Notes under the pieces: generated by a model | What the model was told of the DNA's origin: nothing | What the model saw: only the letters and a program-made list of their open reading frames with translations | Databases searched by the model: none | Assembly: GCF_002563635.1 (NCBI RefSeq) | Contig: NZ_PDIZ01000001.1 | Coordinates: forward strand, 1,550,001-1,614,000 | DNA: 64,000 bases | From: Bacillus sp. es.036 | Lineage (GTDB): Bacteria; Bacillota; Bacilli; Bacillales; Guptibacillaceae | Direction: 5' to 3' | In this document: piece after piece, positions 24,984 to 32,922 of the stretch | Position numbering within the stretch: position 1 is the stretch's first letter | Layout: each line of letters starts with the position of its first letter | Made by a program: the position numbers and the translations under genes

Positions 24984-26612
24984 TCACTTCTTTAATAACC
25001 TTCTTAATACTTTACCTGAAGATGTAGCAGGTAGACTTTCACGAATTTCGATTATTTTGGGTGCTTTATAAGCAGCCATATGGTTTTTAGCCCATTTGGT
25101 TAGCTCCTCAACAGTTACGTTAGAGTGATTAGGATGTAAAACGACTACAGCTTTGATGATTTCTCCTTTTTGTTGATCAGGTATACCAATAACCGCTGTT
25201 TGCTTAACAGCTGGATGTTCATTCATTAATGCTTCAACGTCCTCTGGAAACACGCTATAACCTGAGCTTTTAACCATCTCTTTCAAACGGCCTCGAAAAT
25301 ATAAGTAGCCTTCTTCATCAAGATAGCCGATGTCACCCGTATATACCCACCCATTCTTTAGAGAAGCAGCTGTCTCATCAGGTCGATTGTAATATCCCTT
25401 AAAAACCCCTGGACTCTTTATTACGATTTCTCCCTCTTTAAGTGGACCAACTTCTTCGCTATCAGTATTTATAATTTTCAGATTTGTCTTATGAATAGGA
25501 ATGCCGCAGCTTCCAAACTTCACATGTTCAGTTGGCATAAACGTGTCACATGTATGCGTCTCACTTAAGCCATAGGAAGCTTCATATAGTAGACAGCCAT
25601 TCGTTGCTTTCTTCCATTGATCTGCGAGATTTCTCGTGACTTGCACGCCAAAGCTTGTCGCTAAATTAAGTCGAAGCGATGTTAAATCTCGTTCATTAAG
25701 ACCAGGCATTTGCAAGATAGCTCCGTTCATAGGGGCGATACTATACCACATTGAAATGCGATGATCTTCTATTGCTGATACGACCGTTTCTGCATCAAAC
25801 CGACTGAGCAGCACAGTTTCATTACCGCTATAAACAGGTAAATTAACCCCCATTACCATTCCAGCAATATGACATAATGGGGCGATCGCTAATAATTTGT
25901 CGTCCTGTTTAATTTGATTGCAGGTCACCGTAGCAGCCGTTTTAAATAAAGCGTTTTTATAAGTGAGCATTGCTGCTTTAGGTCTGCCCGTTGTTCCCGA
26001 TGTAAATACCATTAAACACACATCATCTAATTTGACAGGAGCAGGTTGAAATGAAACTTCTTCTGTATCATAGAGAGACTCTAAAGTCGTAAATCTTGAA
26101 GATTTCACAGGGGATTTTATTTCTGATGGCGCGCTTTGGATCTGTTCTGGTAATAGGAGTGACTGATAAGTAACCGTGACGATAAAGGAAAGAGCTTCCT
26201 CAATTTTTGCTAACATTGGTAAAAGTTCTATCCCACATATGATTCCTTTCATGTCTGCTTCTTTAATTAAGTAAGTAAGCTCAGAGGTTTTATACATGGG
26301 ATTTAACGGAACGACAACTGCCCCAAGCTTTTGAATGGCATAGTGAGCAATCAGATATTGTGGACAATTTTGCATAAACAAAGCGATATGATCACCTTGT
26401 TTGACACCAATCCGCTCCAAATAGTTTGCTAGTTGATTTGAGTGTTCATTCCATTTTCTCCATGTTAATTGATAACCATAGTAATGAATAGCAATTTCGT
26501 TTGGTTTTCGCACTGCTTGAATGGAAAGATATTCATGAAGGGGTCTTTCTCCATTTTGATAAATTAATGTAGAAGGAACTGATTCTGGCCAAAATGATGT
26601 AAGCTTTTCCAC
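24984..26612 (-). CDS. AMP-forming acyl-CoA ligase (class I adenylate-forming enzyme)
   Basis: 542 residues. FTSGTTGRPKAAMLTYKN (AMP binding), YEASYGLSETHTCD, NGWVYTGDIGYLDEEGYLYFRGRLKEMVKSSGY and the C-terminal TSSGKVLRRLL are all present. It is the first gene of the leftmost-reading unit and has the best-conserved operator 14 nt upstream of its start codon, so it may be the first committed enzyme, activating the free acid that induces the system (inference). It is clearly diverged from the other two ligases of the island. The acid it takes is unknown. Confidence 0.92.
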   Translation of the reverse strand: MEKLTSFWPESVPSTLIYQNGERPLHEYLSIQAVRKPNEIAIHYYGYQLTWRKWNEHSNQLANYLERIGVKQGDHIALFMQNCPQYLIAHYAIQKLGAVVVPLNPMYKTSELTYLIKEADMKGIICGIELLPMLAKIEEALSFIVTVTYQSLLLPEQIQSAPSEIKSPVKSSRFTTLESLYDTEEVSFQPAPVKLDDVCLMVFTSGTTGRPKAAMLTYKNALFKTAATVTCNQIKQDDKLLAIAPLCHIAGMVMGVNLPVYSGNETVLLSRFDAETVVSAIEDHRISMWYSIAPMNGAILQMPGLNERDLTSLRLNLATSFGVQVTRNLADQWKKATNGCLLYEASYGLSETHTCDTFMPTEHVKFGSCGIPIHKTNLKIINTDSEEVGPLKEGEIVIKSPGVFKGYYNRPDETAASLKNGWVYTGDIGYLDEEGYLYFRGRLKEMVKSSGYSVFPEDVEALMNEHPAVKQTAVIGIPDQQKGEIIKAVVVLHPNHSNVTVEELTKWAKNHMAAYKAPKIIEIRESLPATSSGKVLRRLLKK

Positions 26613-26625
26613 TTTACCACCCTTT

Positions 26626-26645
26626 CATACTAACCGTATAGTATG
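26626..26645. promoter_or_regulatory. palindromic operator upstream of the acyl-CoA ligase/carboxyltransferase unit (putative TetR site)
   Basis: CATACTAACCGTATAGTATG has perfectly complementary 7-bp arms CATACTA/TAGTATG and agrees at 18 of 20 positions with the consensus of the three island sites. It lies 10 nt downstream of the -10 element. Confidence 0.8.
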
Positions 26646-26655
26646 TTCTTCTTTT

Positions 26656-26685
26656 ATCATACAATTTCTGATTATCTTTTTTCAA
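26656..26685 (-). promoter_or_regulatory. sigma-A promoter of the ligase/carboxyltransferase unit
   Basis: On the minus strand TTGAAA (26680-26685), an 18-nt spacer and TATGAT (26656-26661) form a fair sigma-A promoter, with the operator just downstream. Confidence 0.65.
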
Positions 26686-26757
26686 CAGAAATTTCATGTT
26701 TTACCATATCAAAATTGGGAAATATAGTTTTTATTTATATTAGAGAGGATGAGCATC

Positions 26758-27204
26758 ATGAATCAAAACTTATACAACCTTACACGTGAATATGAAAAAT
26801 TCACTGATGAATGCGAAGGACAAAGCGTACCGGAATTTGTAGAAAATTTCATTTATGGATCGATGGACTATAACGAGGAAAACCTTCCTAAACTAACGGA
26901 AGAAATGGGGAAACAGGCTCAAGGACAGGATCCAGATAATTTCAAAAAAGCTTTTGATGAAATGCTTCTTTACCTTAGAGATCGCTTTGTTGCCCTCGAC
27001 CCTGACAAGGAGTATTGGCCGTTACATTACCGTGAAGGTGTTAGTGCTTTCGTTGCAATGATCGATGGGTTAATCGTACAATATTTCTCTGGACTCTATT
27101 CAGTTGAAGATTTAAAAGAAAGAACACCTCTATTTGCAGCAATAATTCTTAATGGATTTGTGGGTATTAATGAAAATGAATATGATACGTTATCCACTGA
27201 CTAA
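26758..27204 (+). CDS. hypothetical protein, divergent from the acyl-CoA island
   Basis: About 148 residues with no family I recognise. The protein is acidic and predicted mostly helical, with YKTR-free N-terminal NQNLYNLTREYEKFTDECEG and a more hydrophobic C-terminal part (VSAFVAMIDGLIVQYFSGLYS, FAAIILNGFVGINENEYD). No signal peptide is seen. The ATG at 26758 lies 9 nt after GAGAGG; an ATG at 26749 sits on that site. It is transcribed away from the ligase gene and ends at its own strong terminator, so it is a single-gene unit. Whether the operator at 26626 also affects it is unknown. Confidence 0.75.
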   Translation: MNQNLYNLTREYEKFTDECEGQSVPEFVENFIYGSMDYNEENLPKLTEEMGKQAQGQDPDNFKKAFDEMLLYLRDRFVALDPDKEYWPLHYREGVSAFVAMIDGLIVQYFSGLYSVEDLKERTPLFAAIILNGFVGINENEYDTLSTD

Positions 27205-27235
27205 AAAAAATCCTGCCCATGGGCAGGATTTTTGA
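27205..27235. terminator. bidirectional terminator between the hypothetical gene and the M32 carboxypeptidase gene
   Basis: AATCCTGCCC pairs with GGGCAGGATT around an AT loop, with an A-run on the left and a T-run on the right. It serves both convergent genes. Confidence 0.92.
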
Positions 27236-27236
27236 A

Positions 27237-28763
27237 TTAACTATTTTGAAGACGATATACACTTGAATACTTTTCTTCAAGATATTGAATCAAGTATTCA
27301 GCATTCAATCCTTCTCCAGTGATATCTTTTATAATTTCAATTGGCTGCTTTAGTTTACCATACTGATGAATGTTTTCTGTAAGCCACTCTTTAATAGGCA
27401 GTAAATTCCCTTGTTCTAAAAGTTCATCAAACTGAGGAAGATCTTTCAGCATAGCATTCTTTAATTGTGCTGCATAAATGTAACCTAACGCATACGAAGG
27501 GAAGTAACCAAATGAGCCACCTGACCAGTGCACATCCTGAAGAACGCCTACTGCGTCGTTATCTGGCGTGATCCCCAAATACTCCTCCATTTTCTCGTTC
27601 CAGATGGTTGGTAGGTCTTTCACTTCAATGTCTCCATTAATTAACCCTTTTTCAATTTCGTAACGGACCATAATATGAAGAGCATACGTCATTTCATCTG
27701 CTTCAATTCGAATTAACGAAGGACCCGCAACATTAATGGCACGATAGTAGTCTTCTAACGAAACATCATCAAATTGGCCAGTTGAATAGCTTTTAAGCTT
27801 TTCATAATTATTTACCCAAAATGACTGATGGCGCCCAACAAAGTTTTCCCAGAAAAGAGACTGGGATTCATGAATGCCCATTGACGTCCCGGTACATAAA
27901 GGCGTCCCAATTAATTTCGGTGATAAATTTTGTTCATAGAGGGCATGACCGCCTTCATGAATTGTACCGAACACCGCCGTGCGGAAATCTACTTCATCGT
28001 ACTTGGTAGTGACTCGAACATCACCTGGGTTTAGCCCTGTCGCAAATGGATGGACCGTCTTATCCAGACGACCCGCTTCAAAATCGTATCCCATTTTTTT
28101 TAATATATCCATGCTGAAGGCTTGTTGCTTATCTTCTGGAAAATGTTCAAATAAAAAGTCTGTTTTAGGATGATCACTTGCTTGAACAACTTGTTGCACA
28201 AGTGGAACAATATGCTCTCTGAGTTGATTGAAGACGCGATCAATCACCTTAACAGTGACCCCAGGTTCATACATATCAAGGAGCGTATCATATTTATTTT
28301 CTTCATAGCCCCAATATTCGACAAATTTTTGATTGAATGCCACTAATTTTTCAAGGTAAGGTCTGAACAACTCAAAGTCAGCTTTTTCTTTCGCTTCCTC
28401 CCAGATTGTTTCTGCTTTTGAACTTAAAATCACGTACTCCGAATATTCTTCTGCTGGAATCTTAATATTACGCTCATAATCTTTGCGACACTCTTCGACA
28501 GTTTTAAGCGTAATTTCACTTAAATCTTCTTGCACGTCTTCCCTTGTAAGCTGATCCAGGAATCCTTTCATTTCAGAGGAAACCGACATTTCAAAAACTT
28601 CAGAAGACATCATGCCAATAACTTCAGAACGCTGCTCAGCACCTTTTTTGGGTGCGCCAGTTCTTAGGTCCCAATACATGACACCAATTGCCTCATTAAA
28701 ACTCATCATTTTTTTAACGAATGTTAAAAATTGCTCTTCTACTTGCTTCAACTCTGTCGTCAT
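27237..28763 (-). CDS. ypwA: carboxypeptidase M32 (YpwA family)
   Basis: 508 residues, matching the thermostable carboxypeptidase 1 (M32) family. The zinc motif is HEGGH in FGTIHEGGHALYEQ, followed by the conserved GTSMGIHESQSLFWEN with the third-ligand region, and DRLYxEQ-like family blocks such as HPFATGLNPGDVRVTTKYD and HWSGGSFGYFPSYALGYIYAAQL. It is a cytoplasmic metallopeptidase removing C-terminal residues. In B. subtilis ypwA also lies in the ypp/yps neighbourhood, so synteny supports the symbol. It is a single-gene unit with a shared terminator at its end. Confidence 0.94.
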   Translation of the reverse strand: MTTELKQVEEQFLTFVKKMMSFNEAIGVMYWDLRTGAPKKGAEQRSEVIGMMSSEVFEMSVSSEMKGFLDQLTREDVQEDLSEITLKTVEECRKDYERNIKIPAEEYSEYVILSSKAETIWEEAKEKADFELFRPYLEKLVAFNQKFVEYWGYEENKYDTLLDMYEPGVTVKVIDRVFNQLREHIVPLVQQVVQASDHPKTDFLFEHFPEDKQQAFSMDILKKMGYDFEAGRLDKTVHPFATGLNPGDVRVTTKYDEVDFRTAVFGTIHEGGHALYEQNLSPKLIGTPLCTGTSMGIHESQSLFWENFVGRHQSFWVNNYEKLKSYSTGQFDDVSLEDYYRAINVAGPSLIRIEADEMTYALHIMVRYEIEKGLINGDIEVKDLPTIWNEKMEEYLGITPDNDAVGVLQDVHWSGGSFGYFPSYALGYIYAAQLKNAMLKDLPQFDELLEQGNLLPIKEWLTENIHQYGKLKQPIEIIKDITGEGLNAEYLIQYLEEKYSSVYRLQNS

Positions 28764-28925
28764 ATTTTAACCCCTTTTCAAAATGATATTGTTCTTCTCG
28801 TTAAATTCGACACATCTCGCTTCATTATGTAAGGATTTGTCGGAAGTTAAAAAATTCAAAAATAATCGATCTGAATATTCTCGTGTTATCCTTTTGATAA
28901 GCAAATAGTTCAAGGAGGGATTCAG

Positions 28926-29132
28926 ATGTCCATACAGAATCTGATACACACATTCGATCAGGTAAAAGGAAGAAAACCAGCTACCGCAGACGAATTACTA
29001 GACTTTATCCAGGTGAATTATTTACAAGGTTCGCTCTCGTTAAATGAGTATCAAGTCTACTTTAAAGAACTTCATGCTCAGGGTGCTAAGAAACCTGAAT
29101 ACTTCACGCATGAAGAGATGAAAGCCTTTTAA
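28926..29132 (+). CDS. yppF: YppF family small protein
   Basis: 68 residues: an N-terminal helix (MSIQNLIHTFDQVKGRKP) followed by ADELLDFIQVNYLQGSLSLNEYQVYFKELHAQGAKKP. This pattern, LLDF..xxYLQ...S..EY....ELxxxGA.KP, agrees with what I recall of B. subtilis YppF. Function is unknown. AAGGAGG lies 6 nt before the ATG. It faces away from ypwA and ends at an inverted-repeat terminator. Confidence 0.75.
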   Translation: MSIQNLIHTFDQVKGRKPATADELLDFIQVNYLQGSLSLNEYQVYFKELHAQGAKKPEYFTHEEMKAF

Positions 29133-29170
29133 TCCCTCTTGTTCTATCCTACCATAAGTTACAAATCATA

Positions 29171-29211
29171 CGTATAGGAAAAGACATGGTATGCCTTTTC
29201 CTATACGTTTT
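29171..29211. terminator. terminator after the YppF-like gene
   Basis: CGTATAGGAAAAG pairs perfectly with CTTTTCCTATACG around an 11-nt loop, followed by TTTTCC on the plus strand. It lies between convergent genes and may serve both. Confidence 0.8.
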
Positions 29212-29216
29212 CCATT

Positions 29217-29525
29217 TCATTCTACCTCTTTTATTTTTTCGATATTCTTCTTATTAATGTAGAAAGAATTAAACATCCCAATAGCTACTATTTCTTTATC
29301 ATCCCATAATGTTGTTCGATAAATTGAAAAAAAATATGCCTCCGTTCGTGATGTTTGATCTCTTACATAGGGAACAACTGCAAGATCTACGCCTAACTCA
29401 ATCAGAGCATTTTGATCTTTCTTTAACTGCTTCCCAACCCATCTACTGTAATCATCCTGACTTGGATTCGTAAGGAACATTATGACGGCTACTGAAATAA
29501 TTATACACAAAATCGCTTTATTCAT
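29217..29525 (-). CDS. small membrane-anchored hypothetical protein (possibly DUF4359)
   Basis: 102 residues. The N-terminus MNKAILCIIISVAVIMFLTNP is one hydrophobic segment, likely an uncleaved signal anchor, followed by SQDDYSRWVGKQL and a 70-residue extracellular part with YFFSIYRTTL and AIGMFNSFYINKK. The wording TNPSQDDY near the membrane resembles DUF4359 proteins, but I am not certain. AAGGGGTGC precedes the ATG. It lies between two short genes on the plus strand, as a single-gene unit. Confidence 0.7.
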   Translation of the reverse strand: MNKAILCIIISVAVIMFLTNPSQDDYSRWVGKQLKKDQNALIELGVDLAVVPYVRDQTSRTEAYFFSIYRTTLWDDKEIVAIGMFNSFYINKKNIEKIKEVE

Positions 29526-29682
29526 AAATGCACCCCTTCACCTTCAACTCTTCTTACTCTATGAAACAAACTTCCTTCAAATGATTTAAGCTCATGATGT
29601 TCTATCCACATTATTCCGTTTAAAAGCGATAGTCACGTGGTAACACAAAAGTAAATCATATTTTTGGAAAGGGGAATTCTTC

Positions 29683-29922
29683 GTGAAACAGCCTCGAATT
29701 AATACGTTAAAACCAGGTGAGCACTATAAAGCAAAAGAACTCGACAGCTTTGTATCGACAACCGATATTGTGCTGCTAGCAAGTAATGCTTCACAACTTT
29801 TTTCTGATCCAGACCGAGAATACAAAGTGGTTCATGAAGTTGAAGGGTTTTTTGAACACTCGGCTGACGACGGCGATAAACATTTCCGTGATAAGCGCGC
29901 GTATGTAGTTGAAAAAGTCTAA
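29683..29922 (+). CDS. hypothetical protein
   Basis: 79 residues, unrecognised. It starts at a GTG 7 nt after GGAAAGGGG. Content is charged (KPGEHYKAKELDSF, DREYKVVHEVEGFF, DDGDKHFRDKRAYVVEKV), with a short central hydrophobic stretch TDIVLLASNASQLF; soluble. A strong bidirectional palindrome follows 20 nt after the stop. The coding reading is supported by a good ribosome binding site and terminator, not by known homologues. Confidence 0.65.
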   Translation: MKQPRINTLKPGEHYKAKELDSFVSTTDIVLLASNASQLFSDPDREYKVVHEVEGFFEHSADDGDKHFRDKRAYVVEKV

Positions 29923-29941
29923 TTAGATGGTTGATAGAGGA

Positions 29942-29983
29942 AGACAAAAGCACCTCTCCATATATGGAGAGGTGCTTTTGTCT
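29942..29983. terminator. 42-bp perfect palindromic bidirectional terminator
   Basis: AGACAAAAGCACCTCTCCATA is followed directly by its exact complement, a 42-bp palindrome without mismatch. A-rich left and T-rich right arms give terminators in both directions, for the hypothetical gene on the left and ypsC on the right. Confidence 0.92.
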
Positions 29984-29987
29984 AAAC

Positions 29988-31127
29988 TTAATTTTTGGGC
30001 GGTCTTGGTCCAAAGAACTGATAGTAATGCGTTTTAATATCGCCATTGTAAAGCTTACGGTTTTTCGTTGATCGCTTTCCGTAAACTTCCTGGAAGCGAG
30101 GATGAGAAGTTAGAATGTACACAGACCAAGTATCAAGACGTTCACGGAACGATTTTCCCATCTTCCGATACATATCTTCTACTTCTTCACGTTCACCGAG
30201 TCGCTCGCCATATGGGGGATTACCAATGAGGGTACCATATTCAAACTTAGAACTAACGTCCGTCACTTGCATTTGCTTGAATTGAATCATATCTCCAAAT
30301 CCAGCTTCAAGAGCATTATTTTTAGAAAGATCAACCATTTTCGGATCAAGATCGCTACCAAAGATGTGAAGAGGCTGATCATATTTTGCAAGATCTTCCG
30401 CTTCAATCATAGCTTCTTCCCAGCGTTTCTTTCCAATCCATGCCCAATCTTCAGATGCAAATTCCCGATTAAATCCTGGTGCGATATTTTGACCAATCAT
30501 CGCTGCTTCGATCGGAAGTGTACCTGAGCCACAAAATGGATCCATGAAAGGTTTATCGGCATTCCAATTCGTTAGCATTACCATAGCAGCCGCCATGGTT
30601 TCTTTTAGCGGTGCAGCACTATGCAAGTAACGATACCCCCTACGATGCAGACCTTTACCGCTTGTGTCGATTGTAAGAATAGCTGTATCCTTATGAATGG
30701 CCACTTCTATCTTAAATAGTGGGCCATCCTCTTCAAACCAGGAAACATTGTATTTTTCTTTCAGGCTTTCTACAATCGCTTTCTTCACAATCGCCTGACA
30801 ATCCGGTACGCTGTATAACGTTGATTTAACAGAACGTCCACTAACAGGAAATTCTGCATTTTCAGGTAAAAGCTCTCCCCAAGGTAGTGCCTTCGTCGCT
30901 TCAAAAAGCTCGTCAAACGACGTAACTTTAAATTCGCCAACTTTTAGTTTTACACGATCTGCTGTTCTTAGCCAGTAGTTCGAACGACAAATCCCAATTT
31001 CATCACTCTCATAAGTAACCTTGCCATTTTCTACACGTACATTTTCAAAACCTAGATCCTTTACTTCACGAGCAACCAATGATTCGAGCCCCATGGTGGC
31101 CGTTGCAATTAATTCGTATTTCGCCAT
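29988..31127 (-). CDS. ypsC: class I SAM-dependent RNA methyltransferase (YpsC; RlmL/THUMP type)
   Basis: About 379 residues. An N-terminal THUMP-containing part (MAKYELIATATMGLESLVAREVKDLG ... VKSTLYSVPDCQAIVKKAI) is followed by a Rossmann methyltransferase domain with FMDPFCGSGTLPIEAAMIG (SAM-binding) and GTLIGNPPYGERLG, the NPPY motif of N-methyltransferases acting on rRNA guanine. In B. subtilis ypsC lies directly upstream of rnpB and gpsB, exactly as here, so the assignment is firm. The ATG at 31127 lies 8 nt after TTGGAG; a GTG at 31136 overlaps that site. Confidence 0.95.
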   Translation of the reverse strand: MAKYELIATATMGLESLVAREVKDLGFENVRVENGKVTYESDEIGICRSNYWLRTADRVKLKVGEFKVTSFDELFEATKALPWGELLPENAEFPVSGRSVKSTLYSVPDCQAIVKKAIVESLKEKYNVSWFEEDGPLFKIEVAIHKDTAILTIDTSGKGLHRRGYRYLHSAAPLKETMAAAMVMLTNWNADKPFMDPFCGSGTLPIEAAMIGQNIAPGFNREFASEDWAWIGKKRWEEAMIEAEDLAKYDQPLHIFGSDLDPKMVDLSKNNALEAGFGDMIQFKQMQVTDVSSKFEYGTLIGNPPYGERLGEREEVEDMYRKMGKSFRERLDTWSVYILTSHPRFQEVYGKRSTKNRKLYNGDIKTHYYQFFGPRPPKN

Positions 31128-31292
31128 CTTTTCCACTCCAATCCTTTTCGCTCTTCTATGTAATAGTCGTTGTCTAAGTAATCATACAAAAAATGAATAT
31201 GTTATGTTAGTCCTATTTGAATTTAATGAGTTATTGCTTATCACGAATTCCTCTTAGGTTTTCCATTCAAACACAATTTATAGCCTTAACGT

Positions 31293-31317
31293 ACAAAAAA
31301 GCCCCATAAGGGCTTTT
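31293..31317 (-). terminator. rnpB terminator
   Basis: On the minus strand AAAAGCCC, a 5-nt loop and GGGCTTTTTT lie just past the 3' end of the RNase P RNA. Confidence 0.9.
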
Positions 31318-31321
31318 CATC

Positions 31322-31740
31322 AAAGATGATAACGTTCTGTAAGCCATGTTCTGTTCTATCGTACTGCGAACGGGTCTCCCCTCGTACTCAAGTGGTAATC
31401 ATCTATCTCCAGACGCGTCCTCACCGCCTGGCTTTCTCTCCGTTTAATTCCTTCGAGAAAGCTCCCCTACCATAATTTGGGTTTCTCGCTCGTGGGGTTT
31501 ACCTCGTTCCACTCTTAATGTTTCCATTAAGACTTCGTCACTGTGGCACTTTCAGAGTATTCGGGCCGTATCCGCTAAGAACTTAGGCCGTTTCCCCGCC
31601 GTTAGCCCAAAATGGACTACCCTGACTTATTGTTTCATCAGGCACGAACACTACGATCATCTCAGACCGTGCGAGCATGGACTTTCCTCTATATGCTACT
31701 TAATGTGTAACATACAGCGATCACCCGAACGTTATCATTG
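31322..31740 (-). ncRNA. rnpB: RNase P RNA, type B (Bacillus type)
   Basis: About 419 nt, close to the B. subtilis length of 401. The 5' strand GATAACGTTC pairs with GAACGTTATC at the 3' end (P1). Conserved blocks on the minus strand are GAGGAAAGTCCATGCTCGC, GGAACGAGGTAAACCCC, GAGCGAGAAACCCAAAT, AGATAGATGATTACC and the 3' CAGAACATGGCTTACAGAACG. It is the catalytic RNA that matures tRNA 5' ends. Position between ypsC and gpsB is conserved with B. subtilis. Ends are estimated from the P1 pairing. Confidence 0.97.
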
Positions 31741-31757
31741 TTAGGACAGCAAAAGCA

Positions 31758-31786
31758 ATTATATCTTATATTCTGCTTAGATGCAA
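31758..31786 (-). promoter_or_regulatory. rnpB sigma-A promoter
   Basis: TTGCAT (31781-31786) and TATAAT (31758-31763) on the minus strand, with a 17-nt spacer; transcription would start about 10 nt before the mature 5' end. Confidence 0.85.
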
Positions 31787-31855
31787 GGTTTCTTAGTGAA
31801 ATGTTTTGTTTTGTTATTTATAGTATAGTACGGTAATTGAAATTTATCAAGCCCT

Positions 31856-31885
31856 AAAAAATAAACCACCAAGCGGTGGTTTATT
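31856..31885 (-). terminator. gpsB terminator
   Basis: On the minus strand AATAAACCACC, a 4-nt loop and GGTGGTTTATTTTTT. The gpsB stop codon lies in the left arm. Confidence 0.9.
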
Positions 31886-32201
31886 CATACAACTTACTTC
31901 CAAAAACATGTTTTTCTAAATTAGAAAGTCTTTTTAAAATATCATAGTTCGTATTTCCTGGTTGCGTCTGAGAGCGCGTCTGCTGTCGCTTTTGCTGCTC
32001 GGACAGTCGATCCATTTCTCTTCTTAAACGCGTGTTTTCTTGACGTAGTTGTTCGATATCGTTCTCGAAACGCTCATAATCTTTAATCACGACATCTAAA
32101 AACTTATCAACATCATCCTGGTCATATCCGCGAAAGCCGCTTTTAAAATCTTTTTCAAGAATATCCTTAGCTGTTAATTGAGTCGGTTGTTGCTCGGCCA
32201 T
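31881..32201 (-). CDS. gpsB: cell division regulator GpsB
   Basis: 106 residues with an N-terminal DivIVA-like domain: [37 protein letters not shown], followed by a coiled coil ([20 protein letters not shown]) and the C-terminal helix [18 protein letters not shown]. GpsB shuttles between septum and side wall and links penicillin-binding proteins such as PBP1 to the division and elongation machineries. The order ypsC-rnpB-gpsB-ypsA equals that of B. subtilis. AGAGGTG precedes the ATG. Confidence 0.97.
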   Translation of the reverse strand: MAEQQPTQLTAKDILEKDFKSGFRGYDQDDVDKFLDVVIKDYERFENDIEQLRQENTRLRREMDRLSEQQKRQQTRSQTQPGNTNYDILKRLSNLEKHVFGSKLYE

Positions 32202-32291
32202 TTTATCACCTCTGTATGTATGCGATTATTGTCTTTATTTTATTCTTCCAAAAGACTTCCCTCTTGTCAATTGGAATCTCTTAAATTCGCC

Positions 32292-32867
32292 TTATTGCTT
32301 GTAAAAATCTGGATCACTTTCACGTAAATCCTGCTCTAGTAAATCAAGATCAATCGGCGTGATTGTAAAAACTTCGTACCCTGCATCTTTTCTCTGTCTG
32401 TTCTTCGCTTCTTTTAAGTAATAATCTGGAGAACCTGGCGTTTCTTCGTCATATAAAACGAGCATTGCGTGACTTTTACGAACTAAAAATTCATTCTTCG
32501 CTTTTAACTGCCCTGGATTTTCATAGGGACGGCTTGTAATCGATTCAACAAAATCAGCTTCCGAGAGTATCATATTATAAAAATCTTGCGTCGGTTCTTT
32601 CCATTTGCTTTCTTGTTCCAAAAATGGCGTCAAGACAGCAAGCTTTAAATCAGGATAAAGCTCTCTCAAATCAAGGGCCACTTCACCCGCCCAGAGTTCC
32701 ACTCCAGTCTGTCCACTTATTAAAATCCATTCCACATCTTTTTCTTCAATTAGCTGCGACATTCTTCCTTGCAAAGCCGACTTTATAATTGGAAGACCTG
32801 GATGATCATCACTAAATATTCCTAGCTCGTGTGCCTTATAACCAGTAACAAGCAAAACGTTTGCCAC
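32292..32867 (-). CDS. ypsA: YpsA family protein (DUF1273, SLOG superfamily)
   Basis: 191 residues. N-terminal VLLVTGYKAHELGIF and WILISGQTGVELWAGEVALDL are typical of the SLOG/Rossmann-like DUF1273 fold, which in B. subtilis YpsA links to cell division and GpsB-related phenotypes. DEETPGSPDYYLKEA near the C-terminus is also conserved. It is upstream of gpsB on the same strand with a 90-nt gap. Good GGAGG site before the ATG at 32867. Confidence 0.93.
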   Translation of the reverse strand: MANVLLVTGYKAHELGIFSDDHPGLPIIKSALQGRMSQLIEEKDVEWILISGQTGVELWAGEVALDLRELYPDLKLAVLTPFLEQESKWKEPTQDFYNMILSEADFVESITSRPYENPGQLKAKNEFLVRKSHAMLVLYDEETPGSPDYYLKEAKNRQRKDAGYEVFTITPIDLDLLEQDLRESDPDFYKQ

Positions 32868-32884
32868 TTACACACCTCCTATGT

Positions 32885-32912
32885 AAAAACGAACTGGAAG
32901 CCCAGTTCGTTT
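32885..32912 (-). terminator. cotD terminator
   Basis: Minus-strand AAACGAACTGG, a 3-nt loop, CCAGTTCGTTTTT: a compact intrinsic terminator 11 nt after the cotD stop codon. Confidence 0.9.
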
Positions 32913-32922
32913 CATTATTTCA

